From contig JAUSAZ010000004.1 in assembly GCA_030652255.1 (NCBI GenBank), positions 1 to 64,000 of the forward strand: DNA of 64,000 bases. Reading direction: 5' to 3'. Position 1 is the stretch's first letter. Each line of letters starts with the position of its first letter. This document shows positions 8,298 to 18,581 of the stretch, one piece after another. The DNA comes from Myxococcales bacterium (GTDB taxonomy: Bacteria; Myxococcota_A; Polyangia; Polyangiales; Ga0077539). The notes below the pieces were generated by a model. That model made no database searches. It had not been told where the DNA came from and was given only the letters and a program-made list of their open reading frames with translations. Position numbers and translations under genes: made by a program.

Positions 8298-9520
8298 TCA
8301 GGGGGGGGGCGCCGCGGGGGCTGCGGGCGCCGTCGCCCCGAGGCGGAAGCGCACGCCCGCCATCACCCCGAGCGCCGTGACCCCGCCGTTGTCGGCCGGC
8401 GCGACGTCGAGCGAGAGCCCGAGGAAGGCCTGCACCGTCGGCGTGAAGCCCCACTCGGCGCGCACGTAGGGGTTGAGCCACAGCGTCGTGGCGCGCGCCC
8501 CGGAGACGCCCTGCCACAGGCCCACGAGCACCCCCGCGGTGCCCCGCAGCGGCAGCCGCCCCGACGAGGGGAAGGTGTACTGCGCCCCCGCGCCGAAGCC
8601 CACCGCGCTGGTCGGGGTGGTGAGCACCATCACCGCCGCGGCGACCTCGAGGCCCCGCAGCGCGCCGAGGGCGTAGGCCCCCTCCGCGCGCAGGGCGACC
8701 GCGGCGCTCGAGGCCTCCGCCGGGGCGTTGCCCGAGAGCACCATCCCGCTCGGGGCGCGCACCCCCGAGAGGCGCCCGCCCGCGACCAGGGAGATCCCCA
8801 CCGCCCACGGCCCGCCGTCGGCGTAGCCCCGCACCGGGTGCGCGAGCGCGTCGGCCTCCCGCTGGCGCCGCGCCTCCTCCTCCGCCCGCCGCCGCGCCGC
8901 CTCGGCCTCCGTCGTCGCCCGCTGCCGCGCGGCCTCTTCTTCGGCCAGACGCCGCGCCTCGGCCTCGCGCGCGAGGGCCGGGTCGACCGGCGGCGCCGAC
9001 CAGCTGGCCGGGTCGAGCAGCGTGTCGAGCATGCGCCCGACGACCTCGCCGGCGTCCTCGTGGTGGATGCTCTCCTCCCGGGTCACGGTGCGCCCGGAGG
9101 CCGCGTCGACGAGGGTGAGCGAGAGGTTGTACTGCCCCGCGAAGGGCCGCAGCGTCGCCCGGATCACCTGCGTGGCGCCCATCCCCTGCGCCGCCCGCGC
9201 GAGGGCCGCGGGGTCGCTGGGGGGCGAGAGCCCGAGGCCCAGGTTGATCGCCGCGCGGTCGGGCAGCCGGGCGCCGCGGGCCAGCAGCGAGCCGCGCAGG
9301 GTGGACTCCGCGTCGCCCACCAGCTCCTGCGTGGCGGAGCCCTCGATGGGGAGGAGCACCACCACCCGCTGCGCCGCGGGCGCCGCCGGCTGCGCCTCCG
9401 CCGTCCCGGGCGCCAGCCATACACCGCCGAGTAATCCCGCGAGCGCCAGCGCCACGCCCGCCCGCCCCGCCTGTGGTCGCCTGGTGCTCATCGCCCTCTG
9501 GCTGCGGGTATACCACCGCG

Positions 9521-9524
<4 letters not shown>
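8298..9524 (-). CDS. Secreted protein with Ala/Arg/Glu coiled coil and beta-barrel-like C-terminus
   Basis: About 408 residues. A signal peptide ends near GTAEAQ. Residues about 45-185 (RVVVLLPIEGSATQELVGDA onward) resemble TolB/CsgG-type lipoprotein domains that begin with a VVVLLP strand and carry SLTLVDAASGRTV. A charged helical segment (repeats of EAEARRLAEEEAARQR) spans about 190-245. The last 150 residues are Gly-rich alternating strands (LRAEGAYALGALRG, YVRAEWGFTPTVQAFLGLSL), suggesting an outer-membrane barrel. No family can be named with confidence. The ATG at 9524 overlaps the ftsK stop as ATGA and has GGGAGGT 6 bases upstream. The ATG at 9491 gives a tidier signal peptide. It is co-transcribed with and coupled to ftsK. 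Confidence 0.75.
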
Positions 9525-12316
<2,792 letters not shown>

Positions 12317-12375
12317 CAAGCACATTCGTCCCCGGAGCGGGAGAATCCTGCACGACGCTCCGCGATGCTGCGCTG

Positions 12376-12403
12376 TTGATTCTCCCGCGCGGTCGGTTAG
12401 AGT
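12376..12403 (+). promoter_or_regulatory. Candidate promoter for the HEAT-type lipoprotein gene
   Basis: TTGATT at 12376-12381 and TAGAGT at 12398-12403 are spaced by 16 bases, in the 144-base gap between divergent ftsK and the lipoprotein gene starting at 12461. Both hexamers are moderate matches to sigma70 consensus, and the spacing is slightly short. Confidence 0.3.
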
Positions 12404-12460
12404 CGCCCCGCAGTTCGCAGCCGCGGGGTTTTGGTTTTCAAACCGCGGCGTGAGGAGACG

Positions 12461-14044
12461 ATGCTGAATCGACGACGTGCCGCGGCACTGGCGGGTCTGA
12501 TGTTTGTCGCGGCGGGGTGCGGCGTCAACGACGACAACATCGAGCACTGGAAGCACACCCAGCGCGGTCCACGGAAGATCATGACCGTGCTCGTGGGGAC
12601 AAACTACCCGCAGCCGCTGCGTGTGCACGCCGCGCGGGCGCTCGTGGAGATGAAGCACCCCAACGCCAACGGCCTCGACGTGCTCGCGCTCGCGATGCAG
12701 CAGATGCCCGTGAGCGAGCGCGAGGCCATCGTGCACGCGCTGCTCCCGGAGCTTCAGCGCATGATGGCCCCCGCCGCCGCCCCGGCGCCGGGCGCCCCCG
12801 CCGCCGCGCCCACCGAGCCGCAGATCAAGGCGAAGGACGCGGCGTACGTGCTGCTCCGGGGCGACGGCCGCAGCTCCTTCGCCAGCGCCGACGACCGCGC
12901 CGCGCTCGCCAACCTCATCCTCGACTGGGTGCTCGCCGACTTCAACCAGCGCGCCCTCGCGGGCTCGTACACCGCCGAGCAGATCGTCAACGCCGTCGGG
13001 CCCACCGCCGCCGATCGCCTCACCCGCGCCCTCACCAGCGACGACAACGCCATCCCGGTGTCGGTGGAGATCGCGCGGCTCATCAACGCCGTCGGCGCCC
13101 CGGCGGGCAAGCAGGCCGCGGTCGCGCAGCTGGTGCGCAACGCCACCGAGGTGGGCGGCGCCGGCGCCACCGAGCGCATGCGGGCCAAGGCGCGCGCGCT
13201 GCTCACCACCGGCGGCCGCACCGTCGACGACGCGCGGGTCAACACCGCCGCCGAGCAGCTCCGCGGGCAGTACCTGACGGTGCTCTTCGAGGCCATCAAG
13301 ACCCTCGGGCAGCCCAACGGCACGGAGTACCTGCTCTCCGTCGCGCGCGACCCGGCGGTGACCATCGAGCGCCGCCGCGCGGCCCTCACCGCGATGTCCG
13401 GCAGCGTGTCGGCGGCCAACAACGCCGCGCTCCTCGCGATCATCAACGCCTGCCCGGCGGGCGCCCCGGTGGGCGGCGCGCAGTGCGACGTCGACCTCCG
13501 CGGCCTCGCGGTCGACCGCATCGGGGAGACCCGCAGCCGCGAGGTCATCCCGACGCTCTTCGCCCTCTTCGACCAGGCCAACGGCGTCGCGGCCGACATG
13601 AGCTTCACCATCCGCTGGAAGCTCGGCGAGGCCATCCTGCGCCTCGGCGGCGCGAGCGTGCTGCCGGAGTTCATGACCCACCTCGCGGCGCCGCGCTCGG
13701 CGCCCTTCGCGGGCTTCACCTTCGCGGAGATCAGCGGCGAGGCGCAGGCCATCGGGGACATCTCACCCCCGCCGCGCGACGCGCTGCGGGGCTTCACCGC
13801 CGCCACCTACGCGCAGCCGGTGCGGCTGCTGGCGATGATGTTCCTGGGCATCAAGGGCGAGACGCAAGACCTCGCGCTGCTTCAGTCCTTCGCGGCCGAC
13901 GCGACGCCGGTCACCGGCGAGGGCTGGAGCGCCGCGCAGCTCACCACCGTGGGCGCGGTGGCCGCCCGCTCGAAGGACAACCTCCAGCAAGCGCTGCGCG
14001 CGGCCCAGCAGGCGCCGGCCAACGGCGCGGCAGCGCAACCGTAA
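12461..14044 (+). CDS. HEAT-repeat-like lipoprotein
   Basis: 527-residue predicted lipoprotein. The signal peptide ends in the lipobox LMFVAAGC (Cys near residue 22). The mature part is nearly all helical, with recurrent units such as YPQPLRVHAARALVEMKHPN and AEAILRLGGASVLPEFM that resemble HEAT/PBS-lyase repeats. These usually form a binding solenoid. An Ala/Pro-rich insertion sits near residues 100-122. There are no catalytic motifs. The ATG at 12461 follows a GAGGAG by 4 bases and is better than the in-frame start 30 bases earlier, which would put charged residues before the signal peptide. It stands first in a run with two RHH-FHA genes (10-base gap to the first), so a shared transcript is likely. 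Function unknown, probably scaffold or adaptor at the inner face of an envelope membrane. Confidence 0.8.
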   Translation: MLNRRRAAALAGLMFVAAGCGVNDDNIEHWKHTQRGPRKIMTVLVGTNYPQPLRVHAARALVEMKHPNANGLDVLALAMQQMPVSEREAIVHALLPELQRMMAPAAAPAPGAPAAAPTEPQIKAKDAAYVLLRGDGRSSFASADDRAALANLILDWVLADFNQRALAGSYTAEQIVNAVGPTAADRLTRALTSDDNAIPVSVEIARLINAVGAPAGKQAAVAQLVRNATEVGGAGATERMRAKARALLTTGGRTVDDARVNTAAEQLRGQYLTVLFEAIKTLGQPNGTEYLLSVARDPAVTIERRRAALTAMSGSVSAANNAALLAIINACPAGAPVGGAQCDVDLRGLAVDRIGETRSREVIPTLFALFDQANGVAADMSFTIRWKLGEAILRLGGASVLPEFMTHLAAPRSAPFAGFTFAEISGEAQAIGDISPPPRDALRGFTAATYAQPVRLLAMMFLGIKGETQDLALLQSFAADATPVTGEGWSAAQLTTVGAVAARSKDNLQQALRAAQQAPANGAAAQP

Positions 14045-14054
14045 GGGCTCACCA

Positions 14055-14927
14055 ATGGGCGGCGATCCGCAAAGCAAGAACCCCAGGCAATTCAACTGCC
14101 GGGAGTACCTCTGGGAAACCTTCGAGCAGATGTCGCAGGAGCTCGACGTCACGCTCGACTACCTCATCAACGAGTCGATGAGGCAGTACGCGCGCGGTCG
14201 CGAGCGCGGCGGCCCGATGGTCGAGCAGCCCGAGCAGCCCGAGCGGCTCAACGCCAACATGGGCGGCTACCGGCCGCAGATGCCCGGCATGGGTCAGCCG
14301 CCGCAGCAGCAGCCGCCGCCCCAGCGTCCGGGGATGCCCGGCATGGGTCAGGGCCCGCAGCAGCGACCGGGGATGCCCGGCATGGGCCCGGCGCAGGGGA
14401 TGCCGGGGCAGTCCGCGCAGCGGCTCCCGTCGATGTCGCCGGGGCAGATGGCCCCGCGCCCGGGGATGCCCACCAACCAGCCCATGCAGCCGCAGGGGCG
14501 CCCGGGGATGCCCGGCATGGGCGCGCCGCCGCCGCAGCGGCCCGGGATGCCCGGGATGGGCGCGCCGCCGCCGCAACAGCAGCAGCCCATGCAGCCGCCG
14601 GCTCCCCAGCGACCGCCGCCGCCGCAGGCGCGCCCGTCGTCGCAGGGGCGCACGCTCATCGCGCTCTTCGAGGGGCAGCAGTACCCCGTGACGAAGGAGG
14701 AGTTCGTGATCGGCCGGGGGCAGAAGACCACCGACCTGACCATCCGCGACTCCAACGTGTCGCGGCGTCACGCCAGCGTCGTGCTCTACAACGGGCAGTA
14801 CTGGATCGTCGACCAGCAGAGCACCAACGGCATCGACTACCAGGGCGGCAAGGTCGACCGGAAGGTGATCGAAGACGGCGACTCGTATCGCATCTGCGAC
14901 CACGAGATCCAGTTCGTCTACCGCTGA
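14055..14927 (+). CDS. RHH-FHA protein, first of a tandem pair
   Basis: 290 residues in three parts. Residues about 10-50 (QFNCREYLWETFEQMSQELD, then LDYLINESMRQYAR) look like a ribbon-helix-helix DNA-binding fold. A central linker of about 145 residues is made of Pro/Gly/Met/Gln repeats (PGMPGMG and PPPQQ units). The C-terminal 95 residues are an FHA domain with FVIGRG, SNVSRRHASV and STNGIDY, which normally reads phosphothreonine peptides. The combination suggests a DNA-bound adaptor responding to Ser/Thr kinases, but that is inference. It is clearly paralogous to the next gene, matching at both ends and differing in the linker. It starts 10 bases after the upstream stop, with no obvious Shine-Dalgarno sequence. 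Confidence 0.85.
   Translation: MGGDPQSKNPRQFNCREYLWETFEQMSQELDVTLDYLINESMRQYARGRERGGPMVEQPEQPERLNANMGGYRPQMPGMGQPPQQQPPPQRPGMPGMGQGPQQRPGMPGMGPAQGMPGQSAQRLPSMSPGQMAPRPGMPTNQPMQPQGRPGMPGMGAPPPQRPGMPGMGAPPPQQQQPMQPPAPQRPPPPQARPSSQGRTLIALFEGQQYPVTKEEFVIGRGQKTTDLTIRDSNVSRRHASVVLYNGQYWIVDQQSTNGIDYQGGKVDRKVIEDGDSYRICDHEIQFVYR
14271..14620 (+). repeat. PGMPGMG-type coding repeat
   Basis: The linker of the first RHH-FHA gene is made of imperfect repeats whose core is the codons for PGMPGMG with neighbouring Pro/Gln runs. The coding DNA GGGATGCCCGGCATGGG recurs at least five times in slightly changed form. Such repeats can change length by slippage, so linker length may vary between strains. Confidence 0.65.
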
Positions 14928-15023
14928 TCGCGGCGCTCCGCTGCGCCAGGCAATGGACCGGCGCCGACCGTTCGGTGTAACGTCTCCGGGCGGGCCGTCG
15001 TGCGTCGCCGCGGTGGATGGGAC

Positions 15024-15719
15024 ATGACCGAAGATCCAAACCGAAAGACCTACCGGCAGTTCCAGTGCAGGGACTACCTCTGGGATACCTACGAGCAGAT
15101 GTCGCGCGAGCTCGAGTGCTCGGTCGACTACCTCATCAATGAAGCGATGCGCCACTACGCGCGCACCCAGGGCAAGGCGCAGCCGGCCGGGGCCGCGCCG
15201 CAGCCCATGGGGCGCCCGCAGACGAGCGCTCCGCCGATGGGTCGCCCGGGCATGGGCACCGGCGCGCCGCTGCCGGGCATGAACGGCATGCGGCAGCCGA
15301 TGCCGTCGCCCGTCGGCGCCCCGTCGATGAACGGCCGCCCGATGGCCCCGTACCCCAATCCCCCCGGCGCTCCGCCGCAGCAGCGCATGCCGCCGATGGC
15401 GCAGCAGCGCCCGCCGGCCCCGATGGCCGCCCCGAGCGGGGGTGTGCTCATGGCCGTCTTCGAGGGCCAGCGCTACCCCATCACCAAGGACGAGTTCTTC
15501 ATCGGCCGCTCCAACAAGAGCTGCGACCTCATCGTGAAGGACCCCAACGTCTCCCGGCAGCACGCCCGCATCGTCCGCCACCAGGGGCAGTTCTGGATGG
15601 TCGACATGGGCAGCACCAACGGCATCGAGTACCAGGGCGGCCGCGTCGACCGTCGGCCCATCGCCGAGGGCGACCTCTTCCGCATCTGCGATCACGAGAT
15701 CGTCTTCACCTACCGCTGA
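15024..15719 (+). CDS. RHH-FHA protein, second of a tandem pair
   Basis: 231 residues with the same plan as the preceding gene. It has an RHH-like N-terminus (QFQCRDYLWDTYEQMSRELE, then VDYLINEAMRHYAR), a Pro/Met/Gly linker of about 85 residues, and a C-terminal FHA domain with FFIGRSNKSCDL, PNVSRQHARIV and STNGIEYQGG. The FHA core SRxH and STNG motifs are intact, so phosphothreonine binding is plausible. The RHH segment is highly similar to its neighbour, including spacing, and the linker is shorter and less repetitive. I chose the ATG at 15024 rather than the GTG at 15000 because it aligns with the paralogue. It is separated from the first copy by 96 bases. The copies probably arose by tandem duplication. 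Confidence 0.85.
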   Translation: MTEDPNRKTYRQFQCRDYLWDTYEQMSRELECSVDYLINEAMRHYARTQGKAQPAGAAPQPMGRPQTSAPPMGRPGMGTGAPLPGMNGMRQPMPSPVGAPSMNGRPMAPYPNPPGAPPQQRMPPMAQQRPPAPMAAPSGGVLMAVFEGQRYPITKDEFFIGRSNKSCDLIVKDPNVSRQHARIVRHQGQFWMVDMGSTNGIEYQGGRVDRRPIAEGDLFRICDHEIVFTYR

Positions 15720-15734
15720 GCCGACCTCTACTCC

Positions 15735-15751
15735 CGCGGCCTCTCGCCGCG
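15735..15751 (+). terminator. Hairpin after the RHH-FHA pair
   Basis: CGCGGC at 15735-15740 and GCCGCG at 15746-15751 form a 6-base stem with a 5-base loop, 16 bases after the second RHH-FHA stop codon. No T-run follows, so it may act as a weak or Rho-assisted terminator, or be chance in GC-rich DNA. Confidence 0.35.
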
Positions 15752-15814
15752 CGGGGTCAGCTGCGACAACCAATCCCCTTGTCACGACGGCGACCTCGCG
15801 TGGAGACTCCGCGC

Positions 15815-18541
15815 ATGCGTCGTCATGCCTGGGTGTTCGCGGTGCTTCTGCCTGGCTCCATGGTCGCGTGCTCGTCGGCGTCGACCCCGACCGACGCGGC
15901 GGTGTCGACCGACACCGGGCCCCTCGGCGACGTGGCCGTCGACGCCAGCGACGCCAGCGACGCGGCGCCGGTCGACGGCGCGCCGCTCTGCGAGGAGGAG
16001 CCGCCGACGCGCGAGACCCTGAGCCCCACGGCGCTGTACCTCACGCCCGGGACGCGCGCGCCGCTCACCGTGCGCATCGGCCGCGACCGCTGCGCGCCGG
16101 TCGGGCTCCCGGCGAGCTCGGGCACCCCGTCGGTCGCCACGGTGGCGTCGGCGATGGTCACCGTCGCGCGGGGAGAGTCCACCGTGACCCTCGAGGTGAC
16201 GGGCGTCGCGCCGGGCACCTCGGTGGTGCGCGTGGGCGCGGCGATGGTGACGGTGACGGTGCTCCCCGCGGAGCTGCCCGCGTGCCCCACCACCACGCCG
16301 ACAGCCCGCGGGATGCTGCGCGCGGGGCAGACGGTGCGCGGCACCGCGGGCGGCCCGCTGGAGCAGGTGACCGTGGGGCTCCCGGCCGCGGCGACGGAGG
16401 TCGCGCCGCTGGAGGTCGAGCTCGCGTGCGCGGCCGACCAGGTGCCGGAGGGCTTCTCGGCCATCGGGCCGGCGGTGCGCTTCGGCCCCGTCAACACGAA
16501 GCTGATGCGGGAGATCCCCTTCACGCTCCCGGTCAACGCCGCGCGGGTGCCGCCGGGGCTCGAGCTGCAGATCCAGCTCGCGTACACGGCGCCCGGGTTT
16601 CGCGAGACGCGCATCGTGCCGGCGGCGGACATCCACCTCACCAACGACGGCCGCGCGGTGACCTTCGAGGCGCCGCGGCTGGGCACCTGGCAGCCGGTGA
16701 TCCGCACGGGGCTGGGCACCCGGCGCACCCGGAAGCGCTTTACCTTCCACAGTATTCTCGGGGTCTCCATGGGCTCCGCGGGCGCCGGCATGATCGGCAT
16801 GCGCAACCTCGACCTCTTCGACTTCATCGCCCCGATGGGCGGGCCCGTCGACTGGAACTACCTCGGGCACTACATCCACGACTGGCACGTCGGCGGGTTC
16901 TGCACGGCGGCGCAGCGCGCCATGGACCCGACGGGCTGCGCCGCGGGCGCGAGCCTCACCCGCACGCCGCCGTCGGGCGACCTCTACGAGCGCCGGCAGC
17001 ACTTCGAGGACTGGTTCTTCCCCGACGGCTGGGAGGGCCAGGGGGGGACCTTCGATCGGCAGTCGTACATCCAGATCTTCCGCGACCTCACGCGCATGTT
17101 CGGCAACGCCGTGACGCCGCCGGGGATGACCGGCGTGCTGCCGCGCGGCGTGCCCGACACGGAGCTCATGCGCTCGGACGGCGACCGCTGCTCGATGCCC
17201 GTCACGCTCACCAACTACTACGACCGGGAGTACAACCCCGACGGGTCGCTCCCGGTGGTGACCTTCTGCGACGGCACCCACGTGCGCGGGCGCTCGGGCC
17301 AGTGGGACGGCACCCGCGGCAACTTCCCGATGGAGGTGACGCTCGCCGTGGACGTCAACCGCAACGGCCGCCGCGACGCGGGCGAGCCCGTGCTGCGGCG
17401 CTTCTACGAGGACTTCCGCGACGTGGGCGCCGACGGGCGCGCGTCCGTCGACGAGCCCGGCTACGACGCCCGCACCAACCCCGACCCCGCGCAGGACGAC
17501 TACGACCGGCAGTTCAACCCGAGCGGCCTCGAGGGCAACTTCCAGCGCGACGAGGGCGAAGCCTTCGACGACCTCGGCATCGACGGCGTCGCGTGCCCCG
17601 CGGGCGAGACCTGCCCCTTCGACACCGGCGAGGGCAACGGCCGCTGGGACCAGACCCCCGGCTGGGAGCGCTTCAGCCAGCGGAGCCCGCGCAACATCGT
17701 CGCCAGCGCCACCACCACCGCCGCGCAGCTCGCCCGCGTGGGCGTGTGGACCGACGGCGGCGTGCACGACCTCTTCAACTTCGCGACGGTGTCCAACCAC
17801 TTCGCGGGCGCCTTCGCGCAGCGCGGGCTGCCGATGCACTACTACAACAACTTCGCGTCGCTCGGCGCCGACCGCGTGCCCGAGGTGCCCTTCCCGCACG
17901 ACCTCGTCGACTACGCCCACATGCCGAGCCACGTGATGCTCCGCTACGGCAACCCCGACGCCACCATGACCGAGCTGGTCAACGGCGACGGCGCCCACGT
18001 CGGCACCATCCCCCAGATCACCAGCCGGCTCTACACGTCGCTCTTCTGGATGGCCGCCCGCTGGCCCGGCGGCGACCGCCGCGCGGCGCGCTACTCCACG
18101 GAGTTCGACAACGCGGGCCGCTGCTCGACGGGCTACTTCTGCACCTTCGACTTCCGCTCCGACCGCTCGGGGCGCAACGGGCCGGTGAGCGTGTACCTCC
18201 CGCCGGGCTACCACGACCCCGAGAACGCCGGCGTGCGTTACCCGGTGGTGTATTTCCTCCACGGCTACGGACAGCAGCCCTCCGACCTCGTCGCCACGGG
18301 GCTCATCGTGGGCAACTTCATGGCCCTCAGCAGCATCCCCTCCTGGCGGCGGCCGCAGAAGTTCATCATGGTGTTCCCGGACGGGCGCTGCCGGCCGGCG
18401 GACAACTGCCTGCGGGGGACGTTCTATACCGACTCCCCCGTCGGAAACGCCCAGATGGAGACGTACTTCCTCGACCTGTACCAGTACATCGACCGCAGCT
18501 ACCGCGTGCGCGCCCCCGAAGAGGTCGAGGTCGTCGACTGA
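15815..18541 (+). CDS. Lipoprotein with apparently circularly permuted alpha/beta-hydrolase (esterase) fold
   Basis: 908 residues. Signal peptide with lipobox-like SMVAC near residue 18, then an Asp/Ala/Ser-rich spacer. Residues about 65-300 are beta-rich (Big-like VTLEVTGVAPGTSVVRVG). The esterase nucleophile motif GVSMGS (Ser318) follows, then a long acidic region with dockerin- or EF-hand-like loops (VDVNRNGRRDAGEP near 512). A His-containing GDGAH (His728) comes before VYLPPGYHDPENAGVRYPVV and FLHGYG (His816). The protein ends in YIDRSYRVR. In normal esterase D/feruloyl-esterase-type proteins, the HGxG strand and YIDxxYR helix precede the GxSxG, so the order is reversed here. Substrate unknown. 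The ATG at 15815 has GGAG 9 bases upstream. Genes downstream (41-base gap) share its strand. Confidence 0.75.
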   Translation: MRRHAWVFAVLLPGSMVACSSASTPTDAAVSTDTGPLGDVAVDASDASDAAPVDGAPLCEEEPPTRETLSPTALYLTPGTRAPLTVRIGRDRCAPVGLPASSGTPSVATVASAMVTVARGESTVTLEVTGVAPGTSVVRVGAAMVTVTVLPAELPACPTTTPTARGMLRAGQTVRGTAGGPLEQVTVGLPAAATEVAPLEVELACAADQVPEGFSAIGPAVRFGPVNTKLMREIPFTLPVNAARVPPGLELQIQLAYTAPGFRETRIVPAADIHLTNDGRAVTFEAPRLGTWQPVIRTGLGTRRTRKRFTFHSILGVSMGSAGAGMIGMRNLDLFDFIAPMGGPVDWNYLGHYIHDWHVGGFCTAAQRAMDPTGCAAGASLTRTPPSGDLYERRQHFEDWFFPDGWEGQGGTFDRQSYIQIFRDLTRMFGNAVTPPGMTGVLPRGVPDTELMRSDGDRCSMPVTLTNYYDREYNPDGSLPVVTFCDGTHVRGRSGQWDGTRGNFPMEVTLAVDVNRNGRRDAGEPVLRRFYEDFRDVGADGRASVDEPGYDARTNPDPAQDDYDRQFNPSGLEGNFQRDEGEAFDDLGIDGVACPAGETCPFDTGEGNGRWDQTPGWERFSQRSPRNIVASATTTAAQLARVGVWTDGGVHDLFNFATVSNHFAGAFAQRGLPMHYYNNFASLGADRVPEVPFPHDLVDYAHMPSHVMLRYGNPDATMTELVNGDGAHVGTIPQITSRLYTSLFWMAARWPGGDRRAARYSTEFDNAGRCSTGYFCTFDFRSDRSGRNGPVSVYLPPGYHDPENAGVRYPVVYFLHGYGQQPSDLVATGLIVGNFMALSSIPSWRRPQKFIMVFPDGRCRPADNCLRGTFYTDSPVGNAQMETYFLDLYQYIDRSYRVRAPEEVEVVD

Positions 18542-18581
18542 ACCTTCTGCCCCGACCGGGTGTCAACGCAGGACACCACCG

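Noticed and set aside
4634..8380. 1248-residue plus-strand frame
   Set aside because: Out of frame with the FrzS/AglZ-like gene and antisense to the flippase. Composition is Arg/Gly/Ala-rich and shows no motifs.
12317..13681. N-terminal extension of the ftsK frame
   Set aside because: The open frame continues upstream over the lipoprotein gene on the opposite strand, but FtsK's first membrane helices start right after 12316, so the extension is an artefact.
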